Source: Chitinophagaceae bacterium
GTDB taxonomy: Bacteria > Bacteroidota > Bacteroidia > Chitinophagales > Chitinophagaceae
Direction: 5' to 3'
DNA length: 64,000 nt
Assembly (NCBI GenBank): GCA_016721385.1
Contig: JADKIE010000011.1
Location: forward strand, 186,001-250,000
Both the position numbers and the translations under genes were made by a program. Under the pieces are notes generated by a model. The model did not search any database and was not told the DNA's origin. It saw only the letters and a list, made by a program, of their open reading frames with translations. Below are positions 1 to 8,019 of this stretch, piece after piece; position 1 is the first letter of the stretch; every line of letters starts with the position of its first letter.

Positions 1-95
1 TTTTGTGTAATTGATTTTTGTTGTGCTTTTACAGCATAAAAATTTGTAACTAATAAAAGTACTGTGGTTGCTTTTAGCCAATTTTGATATTGCAT
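1..95 (-). CDS. Partial secreted protein (N-terminal signal peptide only)
   Basis: Thirty-one codons are visible before the window edge. They read as a typical Sec signal peptide: polar start (MQYQNWLK), hydrophobic core (TTVLLLVTNFYA) and a cleavage region ending VKAQ before QKSIT. The start codon lies only 10 bases beyond the stop of the GH2-GH16 gene on the same strand, so it is probably the next gene of that operon. The mature protein is outside the window, so no function can be assigned; another carbohydrate-active or surface protein would fit the context but is inference. Confidence 0.6.
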   Translation of the reverse strand, partial: MQYQNWLKATTVLLLVTNFYAVKAQQKSITQ

Positions 96-105
96 ATTTA
101 AAATA

Positions 106-2679
106 TTATTTAGTTTGAAACACTCGTACGTAATCTATTTCCATAGTTGCCGGAAAAACCGTTTCATCTACACCCATTTTGCCACCCCAACCACCACCGA
201 CAGCTAAATTTAATAAAAAATAAAATGGCTGATCAAAAGGCCATTCATTTGTGGATAAATGTTCGTTTTCAATATGATTGTAAACAACATTATCTACCAT
301 AAAATCTATTTTTTCCTGCGTCCACTCAATGGCATACACATGAAATTGAGTATAAGGATTCGTAATAAAAATTCCTTTACCTTTTTGTGTGCCAATCATG
401 TGGTTATAGGCTTTTGAATGGATGGTGCCAAAAATGCTGTCTTTATTATAGCCAACATGTTCCATAATATCTATTTCGCCGCAAAGTGGCCAACCTGTTT
501 GTGGTAAATTTTTTCCCAACATCCAGATAGCAGGCCATGTGCCTCTGCCTGCAGGAAGTTTAGCACTAATTTCAAACCTGCCATATTTAAATTCGGCTTT
601 ATTTTTACTAACTAATCTTGCAGAAGTATAGTTGTTTTTTTCTTTTGTTTGTTTGTGAGCTGTTATATACAATTTCCCGTTTTTTACAATTGCGTTAGTA
701 GTATCTGCTTTTGTATAATATTGTAATTCGTTATTGCCCCAACCATGCCCGCCAATATCATAACCCCAATTGGTGCTATCAGGTAATTCTGTGTTATTAA
801 ATTCATCACTCCAAACCAATTCCCAACTTTTAATGGAGTTGGATATGTATGCAGTTTTTATTTTTTTATAAAAATCCTGAAGCACAAAAAATGCCTTTTT
901 CTTTTTTTCGGTGTCAGATATTAGCCCTTTTCTGTTAAAGCCATCTTGTATGTTGGGCAGGTTTCTTCTGGGAGATCTAAAGTCGGTAAGTATCCAAGGG
1001 CTAATGCCTCTTATGTTGGGCATTTTTTCAATCATTAATAAATTTTGCTTGTATAAATATTCCTGATATTCCTCCGTCCATCGTTCATTGATAGTGCCGT
1101 GTAAACCTTGTTTAGCATCTCCTCCAAATTCAGATACTATAACAGGTTTGCAATAAGGGGTTGCCCACTTTGCATCCGGTGCAGTTTTTAAATCGCCACC
1201 GTACCACCCACGGTATTGGTTAAATGAAACAATATCCAAATGCTCTCCAATTTTATCATCAATTATTTCTACACCATTTTCGCCTCTGGTTAAAAGTGCA
1301 GCACTAATTAAACGGGTATTATCTAATGCTTTTGCATGATTGATAAGGTTAAGTAAAAACTCGTTTCTGCTTTTAGATAATGGGGTTTCATTTGCTACAG
1401 ACCAAATGATAACAGATGCTCTGTTTTTGTCTCGTCGTATAACTTCGGTTAATTGATTTTTTGCATTATTAAGTGTTGATGTGTTTGTAAAATCAATTGT
1501 CCAATAAACCGGAATTTCTTCCCAAACAAGTAGCCCCATTTTATCGGCCATTTTTAACATGTTTTCGTTGTGTGGGTAGTGTGCCAGCCGTACATAGTTA
1601 CAGCCTAGTTCTTTGGCCCATGTTAATAATTTCTTTGCATCGGCTTCGGTATTGGCTCTACGGCCATTTATTTCTTCATGCATACAAATGCCGCTTAAAA
1701 AAATAGGTTTGCCGTTTAATACTATATCTGCACCTCTTGTTTCAATGCTTCTAAAACCAATTTCATCTTTTATTGTTTGATAAGAAGACTCAATAATTAC
1801 ATTGTACAGTTTTGGTTTTTCCGGCGACCAATAATTGATAGTAGATGCAACGGTAATTTCAAAATTTCCATTTCCTGCAGCATCAAGTAAAACATCTTTT
1901 GTAATATTTAACTCGGGGATTTTAATAACAATTTTTTCCGGCTGTAAAGCATTGCTTAATTGTATAGAACCTTCAATAATTTTTCTTTCGTTCTTTTTTA
2001 ATTGTATTGTGTAATCTTTAATGTAGGTATCCGTTTCTTCCAATAACAAAACGTCTCTTGTAATACCCCCATAATTCCACCAATCTGTGTTGGTTGTTGG
2101 CACAGCTTGTTTTAAACGTTTGTTATCAACCTTTACAATAAGGTAATTGTTTTTTTCTTTTACTATACCGGTCACTTCAAAATCAAACGGAGTAAAGCCG
2201 CCCTCATGCACACCTAATTTTGTACCGTTTAAATAAACTTCTGCTTTATAATTTACAGCGCCAAAATAAACAAATAAGCGTTTACCTTTTTTTAGGAAGT
2301 AATCAAACGATTTTTTAAACCAAACAGTTCCTTCGTAATAAAATAGTTTTTCGCTTTGTGTATTCCAATCGGCAGGAATTTTCATCTGCAGCGATTTGTC
2401 AAAATCGTACTCAACCAGCTCTAACTTATCTTTTGCATGATAATTGTTATAGAATGCTGATGTTGCTTTTGGGTTAGTTTGATCATACACATCGCCATGA
2501 AAACCATAATAGCCTGTTTCGTACGGGTCAATAATATAATTCCAACTACCATTAAGTGAAGTTGTTTTTTTACTTATGGTATTTACAAATGTATTTTGCG
2601 AAAATGTAATGAGCGGTAAGCCAACAAGCATAATTATTGTAATTGGCTTAAAGAAATTGGTTTTTAATAGACAGTGCAT
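106..2679 (-). CDS. Secreted GH2 glycosidase fused to a GH16 beta-glucanase
   Basis: An 857-residue protein with an N-terminal signal peptide (residues 1-27, ending TFSQ). Residues about 40-610 form a GH2 enzyme: sugar-binding jelly roll, Ig-like domain near 215-310, then a TIM barrel with the acid/base in WSVANE (Glu431) and the likely nucleophile in VIVSEFGG (Glu517). Residues about 620-857 form a complete GH16 domain with the signature EIDIME (Glu735, Asp737, Glu740) and the aromatic WPAIWML segment. GH2 members remove terminal beta-galactosyl, glucuronyl or mannosyl groups; GH16 members cut beta-1,3/1,4-glucans or galactans internally. Coupling both in one chain suggests attack on a decorated beta-glucan or galactan, which is inference. 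It lies 13 bases after the ChaN-like gene and 10 bases before the next gene. Confidence 0.9.
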   Translation of the reverse strand: MHCLLKTNFFKPITIIMLVGLPLITFSQNTFVNTISKKTTSLNGSWNYIIDPYETGYYGFHGDVYDQTNPKATSAFYNNYHAKDKLELVEYDFDKSLQMKIPADWNTQSEKLFYYEGTVWFKKSFDYFLKKGKRLFVYFGAVNYKAEVYLNGTKLGVHEGGFTPFDFEVTGIVKEKNNYLIVKVDNKRLKQAVPTTNTDWWNYGGITRDVLLLEETDTYIKDYTIQLKKNERKIIEGSIQLSNALQPEKIVIKIPELNITKDVLLDAAGNGNFEITVASTINYWSPEKPKLYNVIIESSYQTIKDEIGFRSIETRGADIVLNGKPIFLSGICMHEEINGRRANTEADAKKLLTWAKELGCNYVRLAHYPHNENMLKMADKMGLLVWEEIPVYWTIDFTNTSTLNNAKNQLTEVIRRDKNRASVIIWSVANETPLSKSRNEFLLNLINHAKALDNTRLISAALLTRGENGVEIIDDKIGEHLDIVSFNQYRGWYGGDLKTAPDAKWATPYCKPVIVSEFGGDAKQGLHGTINERWTEEYQEYLYKQNLLMIEKMPNIRGISPWILTDFRSPRRNLPNIQDGFNRKGLISDTEKKKKAFFVLQDFYKKIKTAYISNSIKSWELVWSDEFNNTELPDSTNWGYDIGGHGWGNNELQYYTKADTTNAIVKNGKLYITAHKQTKEKNNYTSARLVSKNKAEFKYGRFEISAKLPAGRGTWPAIWMLGKNLPQTGWPLCGEIDIMEHVGYNKDSIFGTIHSKAYNHMIGTQKGKGIFITNPYTQFHVYAIEWTQEKIDFMVDNVVYNHIENEHLSTNEWPFDQPFYFLLNLAVGGGWGGKMGVDETVFPATMEIDYVRVFQTK

Positions 2680-2692
2680 TTGGTTTGTGCTT

Positions 2693-3566
2693 TTAATATG
2701 TGGTTGTTACATCTTCATCTACTACAATAATAAAATCGGCTTTGCCCACATTGTCTTTTTCTAATTTATTAATATTTGCTTGTGTAACAGTAGATATGGT
2801 TACAATTTTTACATCACTTTTTTTCTTTTTTAAATACCAGTTAATAGACTCGTAATTATCGCTGTGATATGCACCATTGTAGTGTACAAAAATTGTGTTA
2901 GGCTGCAAATTTTTAAAAATAAAATGAGCCATTGTAGCATCTTTACTGGCTTGCGCCATAGGAAAACGTTCTTTGTTTGCAACGCCACTATTTCCGGATG
3001 CTTCGCCCATGTCCATCATTTTGGCATAAGCAGGTAAATTTATGTCAAATGCTATTGGCAAAGGTGCAATCCAGGTTTTTTCTAATTCTGATAAAGAATC
3101 GAGTGTTTGAAACCCTATTTTAAAAACTTTGCTTGCATAGCGGCGAGGTATATTAGTGGCAATAAATGGAAACTTTTTTTCTTTAGCAAAATCAACCAAT
3201 GGTTTGTAATCGGTTTTAAAATTTGACCACAATCTTGCAGTTGTATCTAACCCTTTTTTTTGTTATTTCGCCCGATAAATATTTGTTTAAAGCAGCTTGA
3301 TTATCTGCCTCAAACATTTCGGCACCAAGTACCAAATTTATTTTTTTTGCCAGGTCTTTTGTAAGCTCTAATTGTAGCCAATGCGCTATGGCGCTGTTGT
3401 GTTGCTCTCCAAATAAAACCACTTCACTTTTGCCGGATGCTTTCAGCATTTTTTTGTATGTAACTTTTTTACCTGTAGAAGAAAATATTTGGTATGGCTT
3501 TAAATTTTGTGCTGTGGCACTGTAAAATATTGTTATAGAAAAAATAAAGATGGCTAATTTTTGCAT
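2693..3566 (-). CDS. ChaN-like (DUF399) haem-binding-type protein, one frame break
   Basis: Two overlapping reading frames (3566 to about 3250, then 3232 to 2693) join into one protein of about 290 residues with signal peptide MQKLAIFIFSITIFYSATAQ. The segment VVLFGEQHNSAIAHWLQLEL, followed by LGAEMFEADNQ, is typical of the ChaN/DUF399 family, in which some members bind haem and are iron-regulated lipoproteins. Later parts (AQASKDATMAHFIF, FVHYNGAYHSDNYESINWYL) also fit the family. The break lies beside a run of eight T on the plus strand near 3255, so it is probably a consensus error. No lipobox cysteine is seen, so a periplasmic location is likely. Role in haem or iron handling is family-based only. 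Confidence 0.75.
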
Positions 3567-3693
3567 GGCATAATTGCTTGAGTGTAAAAAGAGAGATTGA
3601 AAAGTTGAATATACAAAAAAGGCGGCTAAAATTTAGTGATGTAATCAAAGATTTTTAGTAATCTTAAATATATCAGGCAAAGGCAACGCTACT

Positions 3694-4824
3694 TTAGTTG
3701 TAAATGAAAGCGTAAATACTTTTTGCTGTATTGGCAGATGCGTTACCACCTTTATGGAGGATATTTTTTAAATTGGTATAATCGGTTACAACTTGTAATT
3801 GTTTCTCTTTGTCTTTTAACAAAAGTGTTAGTTCGGTAAGTAAATTTTGTGTGGTTAATTCATCTTGAATAAGCTCTTTTACAACCTCTTTATCCATTAT
3901 TAAATTTACCAATCCTATAAATTTAATTTTAATAAGGCGCTTTGCTATTTGGTAAGATAAACTATTGCCTTTATAGCAAATAACCTGCGGTACAGCAAAT
4001 AATGCTGTTTCTAAAGTGGCAGTTCCGCTGGTTACTAAGGCAGCTTTTGCAGTGGACAGTAAATCGTATGTTTTATTAACAACAGCGCTTACGTTTTTGT
4101 AAGGTGTTAATAATTCGTTGTAAAAATTCTCATCCAATCCGGGAGCTTTTGCAACAACAAATTGATAATTGGAAAAATGTTTTACTACCGAAAGCATAAT
4201 GGGTAATTTTTTTAAAATTTCTTGCTTTCTGCTGCCGGGTAATAGGGCAATAGTTTTGTTATTATCTTCGGCCTGCCCTGCACCTGAAATTTTAAACTGC
4301 TCTATAACTTCTACTAACGGATGACCAACATACTCTACATCCCAATTCCATTTTTGTTTGTAATAATCTTTTTCAAAAGGTAAAATACAAATCATTTTAT
4401 CTATGCATTGCATCATCATTTTTACCCTGTTTTCTTTCCATGCCCACACTTGCGGCGATATGTAGTATATTACTTTAATGCCTTGTTGCTTTGCCCATTT
4501 GGCAATGCGTAAATTAAAACCCGGATAATCTATTAAAATAACTGCATCGGGTTTAAAGGCTAAAATATCATCCTTACAAAATTTAATATTTTTTAAAATG
4601 GTTGGCAGGTTTTGTATTACTTCTACAAAACCCATAAAAGCTAAATCTTTATAGTGCTTAACCAAAGTGGCACCGGCATCTTGCATTTTGTTGCCGCCCC
4701 AGCATTTAATGTTTAACTGAGCATTCAATTTCAACAACTCTTTAATTAAGTTACTGCCATGCAAATCGCCGCTGGCTTCGCCGGCAATAATGTACATTTT
4801 TTTTTGAGATGATGATTGTGGCAT
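3694..4824 (-). CDS. lpxB: Lipid-A-disaccharide synthase
   Basis: A 376-residue GT19 enzyme that joins UDP-2,3-diacylglucosamine and lipid X to form the lipid A disaccharide at the inner membrane. Diagnostic segments are IIAGEASGDLHGSNLI at the N terminus, ILIDYPGFNLRIAKWAK, YYISPQVWAWKENRVK, FEKDYYKQKWNWDVEYVGHP, LLPGSRKQEI and VTSGTATLETALFAVPQV, all in the family order. Length matches the family. It is the last gene of surE - small membrane protein - lpxB, starting 9 bases after the preceding stop. The first eight or nine residues (MPQSSSQKK) are polar, and the alternative start at MYIIAGE is also possible. Confidence 0.96.
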   Translation of the reverse strand: MPQSSSQKKMYIIAGEASGDLHGSNLIKELLKLNAQLNIKCWGGNKMQDAGATLVKHYKDLAFMGFVEVIQNLPTILKNIKFCKDDILAFKPDAVILIDYPGFNLRIAKWAKQQGIKVIYYISPQVWAWKENRVKMMMQCIDKMICILPFEKDYYKQKWNWDVEYVGHPLVEVIEQFKISGAGQAEDNNKTIALLPGSRKQEILKKLPIMLSVVKHFSNYQFVVAKAPGLDENFYNELLTPYKNVSAVVNKTYDLLSTAKAALVTSGTATLETALFAVPQVICYKGNSLSYQIAKRLIKIKFIGLVNLIMDKEVVKELIQDELTTQNLLTELTLLLKDKEKQLQVVTDYTNLKNILHKGGNASANTAKSIYAFIYN

Positions 4825-4833
4825 TCAAAAAAA

Positions 4834-5136
4834 TTAGCCAAATGTTTTTAATGATAACACAACTATACCATAAATGCAGGTTACTATAAAAATACCTTTA
4901 GCTGTAAAGTCTTTATTTATGTTTAAATAAATGGTAAATAGTACAGCATTAACCAGTAAAGCAAGGCTTAGGGCTACGCTTAAGGTTTTATGCCCGGGCT
5001 CGTAAATCATATATTGAAAAACTTCTTTAAAACTAAATACCTGAAACTTTACATATTTGTATAGTAATACACCAATGAGTGGGCCTATAAATCCTAAAAT
5101 TGCTCCAAATAGTAAGCTGTCCTTTTTGAATATCAT
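4834..5136 (-). CDS. Small membrane protein between surE and lpxB
   Basis: A 100-residue protein with about three hydrophobic helices (near 8-27, 48-70 and 80-96) and no recognised catalytic motif. The start codon directly abuts the surE stop and the stop is 9 bases from the lpxB start, so it is co-transcribed and probably translationally coupled. The position between surE and lpxB suggests an envelope role, but that is only context. Confidence 0.75.
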   Translation of the reverse strand: MIFKKDSLLFGAILGFIGPLIGVLLYKYVKFQVFSFKEVFQYMIYEPGHKTLSVALSLALLVNAVLFTIYLNINKDFTAKGIFIVTCIYGIVVLSLKTFG

Positions 5137-5854
5137 TTAAACGGTTTTTTTTTCTAGATGTTTTTTTAATGTATAGTTTGTAAAGTCAAGTTGAATAGGT
5201 ACTACACTCACATAGTTGTTGGTAAGCGCCCACACATCTGTATCTTTTCCCTTATCGGAGTTTACAAATTCGCCTGTTAGCCAATAATACGGTTTTCCTT
5301 GCGGATCTTTACGTTTGTCAAAATCTTCTTTGTATTTGGCATCTGCCTGACGGCAAATTTTTATTCCTTTTATTTTTTGGGCAGAGATTTTGGGTATATT
5401 AACATTTAGGAGTAAACGTTTTTCTTTATTGTTTTCCAAAACCCACGAAGCAAGATCGTAAGCATATTTTTTTGCACCTGAAAAATCTGCTTCAAAAGCA
5501 TAATCCAGCAACGAAAACCCAATACTAGGAATACTTTCAATAGAGGCTTCCATAGCAGCACTCATTGTACCACTATATATTACATTAATAGAATGATTTG
5601 CGCCATGGTTAATGCCACTCAAGCATAAATCGGGTTTGCGATGCAATACTTTATCTACAGTGTACCTGATTCATGCGTAATGGCTGGCCAATGGTTATAG
5701 CATGTCCCATGCCACTTTGTGGCTTATCGGGAGCAACTACAACCACATTACCCAAATCTTTTACAGCTTCTACAAGGGCACGTATACCCGGCGCTGTAAT
5801 ACCATCATCGTTTGTTATTAAAATAGTGGGTTTATCTTTTTTTATTTTACGCAT
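5137..5854 (-). CDS. surE: 5'/3'-nucleotidase SurE, one frame break
   Basis: Two frames join near 5655. The first holds ILITNDDGITAPGIRALVEA (the DD metal-binding pair) and VVAPDKPQSGMGHAITI; the second holds LCLSGINHGANHSINVIYSGTMSAAMEA, including the Asn that completes the SurE metal site. Together they give about 240 residues, the usual SurE length. SurE dephosphorylates nucleoside monophosphates in a metal-dependent way. Reading CTGT-AGATAAAG one base differently restores VDKVLHRKPD, so the break looks like a one-base consensus error. It is the first gene of the surE - small membrane protein - lpxB run. Confidence 0.92.
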
Positions 5855-5872
5855 ATAATTAGGTACTGAACA

Positions 5873-6337
5873 TTATAACTTAGGTAACCAATCTCTGGCA
5901 ATATCGGTACTTCTAAAAGGCCAGGGTATCATTGCCAAAATCAGCAAAATAGCAATGCCAAAATAAATTAAACTTTTCTTATGTTTTTTAGCATCTGTAT
6001 CGGCACGTTTTACCATACTTCTTCCTACATGTACCAATAGCCATACAATAAGCATCATTAAAAAATGTTCCATGGCAAAGAAACGCATACCGGCATCTTT
6101 CATTACGTCTTTTGTACTGTTTTTAAGCATATCAAACCACCCATTATTAAAGTATAATATTAAGCCAAGCACCAACTGAATATCGCAACCAATCATAAAA
6201 AACAGGTTAATCTTATTATCCGTTGGCGAGTATTTTCGGTTTCCAAAAACACCTGTAATAGCATTAAGCAAAGTCCATATTCCAAAAAGTAAAATAGCCC
6301 AACGTAAAATGCTGTGTGTAAATAATAAATGTTGCAT
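5873..6337 (-). CDS. Conserved four-helix membrane protein
   Basis: 154 residues, with hydrophobic helices near 10-30, 43-62, 88-105 and 124-141. Histidines sit in or near the membrane segments (HSILRW near the start, MEHFLMMLIVWLLVHVGR in helix 3), a layout reminiscent of haem-binding cytochrome b561-like bundles, but no full signature is present. It ends 18 bases before surE and may share its transcript. A TAttTTTG element lies just upstream of the start without a good -33 partner. Function unknown. Confidence 0.7.
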   Translation of the reverse strand: MQHLLFTHSILRWAILLFGIWTLLNAITGVFGNRKYSPTDNKINLFFMIGCDIQLVLGLILYFNNGWFDMLKNSTKDVMKDAGMRFFAMEHFLMMLIVWLLVHVGRSMVKRADTDAKKHKKSLIYFGIAILLILAMIPWPFRSTDIARDWLPKL

Positions 6338-6528
6338 ATTAAAGTTGTTTGTTACAAAAATAAGGTTTGTATCTGAATGGTGAGTAATGAATGGTAAGAT
6401 ACAGTAGGTAGTATAACTTTATTAAACAAAATTCCGCTGTTTAAATGCTTCAGAGGCCAAAAAAATGGTTTAAAAATCATTACAAATCAACTCAATCAGT
6501 GTCATCAGTAGTCGTTCAGAAAAATAAA

Positions 6529-6559
6529 TTTGGATAAACTAAAAAAATTAGTATATTTG
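6529..6559 (+). promoter_or_regulatory. Bacteroidota-type promoter of the LexA-like regulator gene
   Basis: TTTG at 6529-6532, a 19-base spacer, then TATATTTG at 6552-6559. This matches the Bacteroidota consensus (TTTG, 19-21 bases, TAnnTTTG) exactly and lies 22 bases before the ATG at 6582. Confidence 0.75.
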
Positions 6560-6574
6560 TGCTAATCAAATTAG
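6547..6574 (+). promoter_or_regulatory. Candidate operator: three alternating ATTAG/CTAAT half-sites
   Basis: ATTAG at 6547-6551, CTAAT at 6562-6566 and ATTAG at 6570-6574 form two nested inverted repeats (10-base and 3-base spacers). They flank and overlap the -7 element and probable start site of the downstream helix-turn-helix gene, as expected for autorepression. Function is inferred from geometry. Confidence 0.5.
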
Positions 6575-6581
6575 TTATATC

Positions 6582-7331
6582 ATGTCTAGAGCCGGATTAA
6601 ACTTAAAATACTTACGCAAACTCCGTGGTTGGACACAGGAGGAATTTGCCCAAAAGCTAACATAAAACGTTCGTTAATTGGTGCTTACGAAGAAGAAAGA
6701 GCCGATCCACGAATAGAAGTATTAGAAATAGTAGGTGATATGTTTAAGCTAGATTAGATGAATTATTGCTTAAAGATTTAAGCGATACAGGTGGCAATTA
6801 TTTGGCAAAACGGAGGCAACAAAAAATGATGAATGCCGACAGAAATTTAATTCATTTTGTGCCCATTAAGGCTGCAGCAGGCTATTTGGCCGGCTATGCC
6901 GATAGTGAGTTTATAGATGAATTAAACACATTTACCTTGCCTATGCTTGCAGGAGGTAATTACCGGGCTTTTGAAATTATTGGCGATAGTATGTTACCTA
7001 CACCAAGCGGCAGTATTATTGTTGGCGAAAAGTAGAAGCTATAGATGATGTTAAGAATAATATGCCCTATATAGTGGTAAGCCGAAATGAAGGTATAGTG
7101 TACAAAAGAATTGTAAAGAATAACAAAACAAAAAATAAAGTATCGTTGGTTAGCGATAATCCGCAATATCAACCATATACTGTAAATGTAGAGGATATTG
7201 TAGAGTTGTGGCAGGCGCAATCGGTTATAAGTAAAGTTACTCAGCAACAACGTTGGGATATGGATTCGCTGGCCAATATGGTTAATACTTTACAAAATCA
7301 GGTAAGTTCTTTAAAGAAAAAAATGAATTAG
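6582..7331 (+). CDS. LexA-like repressor: XRE helix-turn-helix plus S24 peptidase-like domain, three frame breaks
   Basis: Starts at ATG 6582. Frame-corrected, it reads an XRE helix-turn-helix (LKYLRKLRGWTQEEFAQKL, then KRSLIGAYEEERADPRIEVL), a linker, and an S24 domain with the Ser of GDSMLPTP and the Lys of VYKRIV, the expected Ser-Lys dyad. The last 30 residues form a short coiled coil (SLANMVNTLQNQVSSLKKK). Such proteins are repressors that self-cleave or change state after DNA damage or another stress. Breaks near 6661, 6752 and 7031 are each repaired by one added base. ssb follows 174 bases downstream, so a DNA-damage link is plausible but unproven. Confidence 0.82.
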
Positions 7332-7340
7332 AGGTTTTTA

Positions 7341-7437
7341 GCCAAATTACACAGATTTACATTGATTTTTATAGTTGAGCTCTTTAAAAAACACTTAGCT
7401 ATTCTTTTCATTTGTGTTAATTCGTGTAATCAGCGGC
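7341..7437. repeat. Inverted pair of a dispersed intergenic repeat
   Basis: Bases 7341-7370 (GCCAAATTACACAGATTTAC and on) and 7409-7437 (TTTGTGTTAATTCGTGTAAT then CAGCGGC) are diverged copies of one motif in opposite orientation, separated by about 38 bases. Related copies lie at 14764-14791, 19021-19042 and 56657-56685. They occupy the gap between the LexA-like gene and ssb and could fold as an imperfect stem-loop. Confidence 0.5.
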
Positions 7438-7505
7438 AGTTTTAGGTAATTTTCATAATTTACACATTCAGATACATCGATTAAACATTTAAAAACACAA
7501 ACATT

Positions 7506-7934
7506 ATGATTAAGTTACAAATCATCGGCAATTTGGGAAAAGATTGCATTGTAAAAGAAGTAAACGGTAAAAACGTAATTAATTTTAGCGTAGCACATAC
7601 CGAACGCTTTAAAGACAGTGCCGGTAACCAAAAAGAAAGAACTACCTGGGTAGAGTGTGCATACTGGACGGATAGAACTGCAGTAGGCCAATACCTAAAA
7701 AAAGGCCAAATGGTTTATGCCGAAGGTGCCCCCGAAGCAGATGCTTACACCAATAAAGAAGGACAGGCTGCTGCAACTTTACGTATGAGGGTACAAAATA
7801 TTCAATTATTAGGCGGTAGTAATAAGGATAATCAGGGCGAAGCACAGCATGGTTCAAACCAAGGTAATGTAACAAATGCCGGAACATCCGTAGCTCCTGT
7901 AGCTACATCGGTTACAGATGATTTACCATTTTAA
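7506..7934 (+). CDS. ssb: Single-stranded DNA-binding protein
   Basis: 142 residues. An OB-fold (MIKLQIIGNLGKDCIVKEV, INFSVAHTERF, TTWVECAYW, YLKKGQMVYAEG) is followed by a Gly/Asn/Gln-rich linker and the acidic tip DDLPF that recruits replication and repair partners. It coats single-stranded DNA in replication, recombination and repair. A strong terminator follows 36 bases after the stop, so it appears monocistronic or the end of the unit with the LexA-like gene. Confidence 0.96.
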   Translation: MIKLQIIGNLGKDCIVKEVNGKNVINFSVAHTERFKDSAGNQKERTTWVECAYWTDRTAVGQYLKKGQMVYAEGAPEADAYTNKEGQAAATLRMRVQNIQLLGGSNKDNQGEAQHGSNQGNVTNAGTSVAPVATSVTDDLPF

Positions 7935-7970
7935 CAATGGTTAAAAACGATATTTAAAATTATAATTTAA

Positions 7971-7998
7971 TGCCCCGATTTTTCTCGGGGCATTTTTT
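7971..7998 (+). terminator. Rho-independent terminator after ssb
   Basis: Perfect 8-bp stem TGCCCCGA / TCGGGGCA (7971-7978 and 7985-7992), six-base loop, then a run of six T. Confidence 0.9.
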
Positions 7999-8019
7999 AT
8001 TACCTTGTAAATAAAAACG

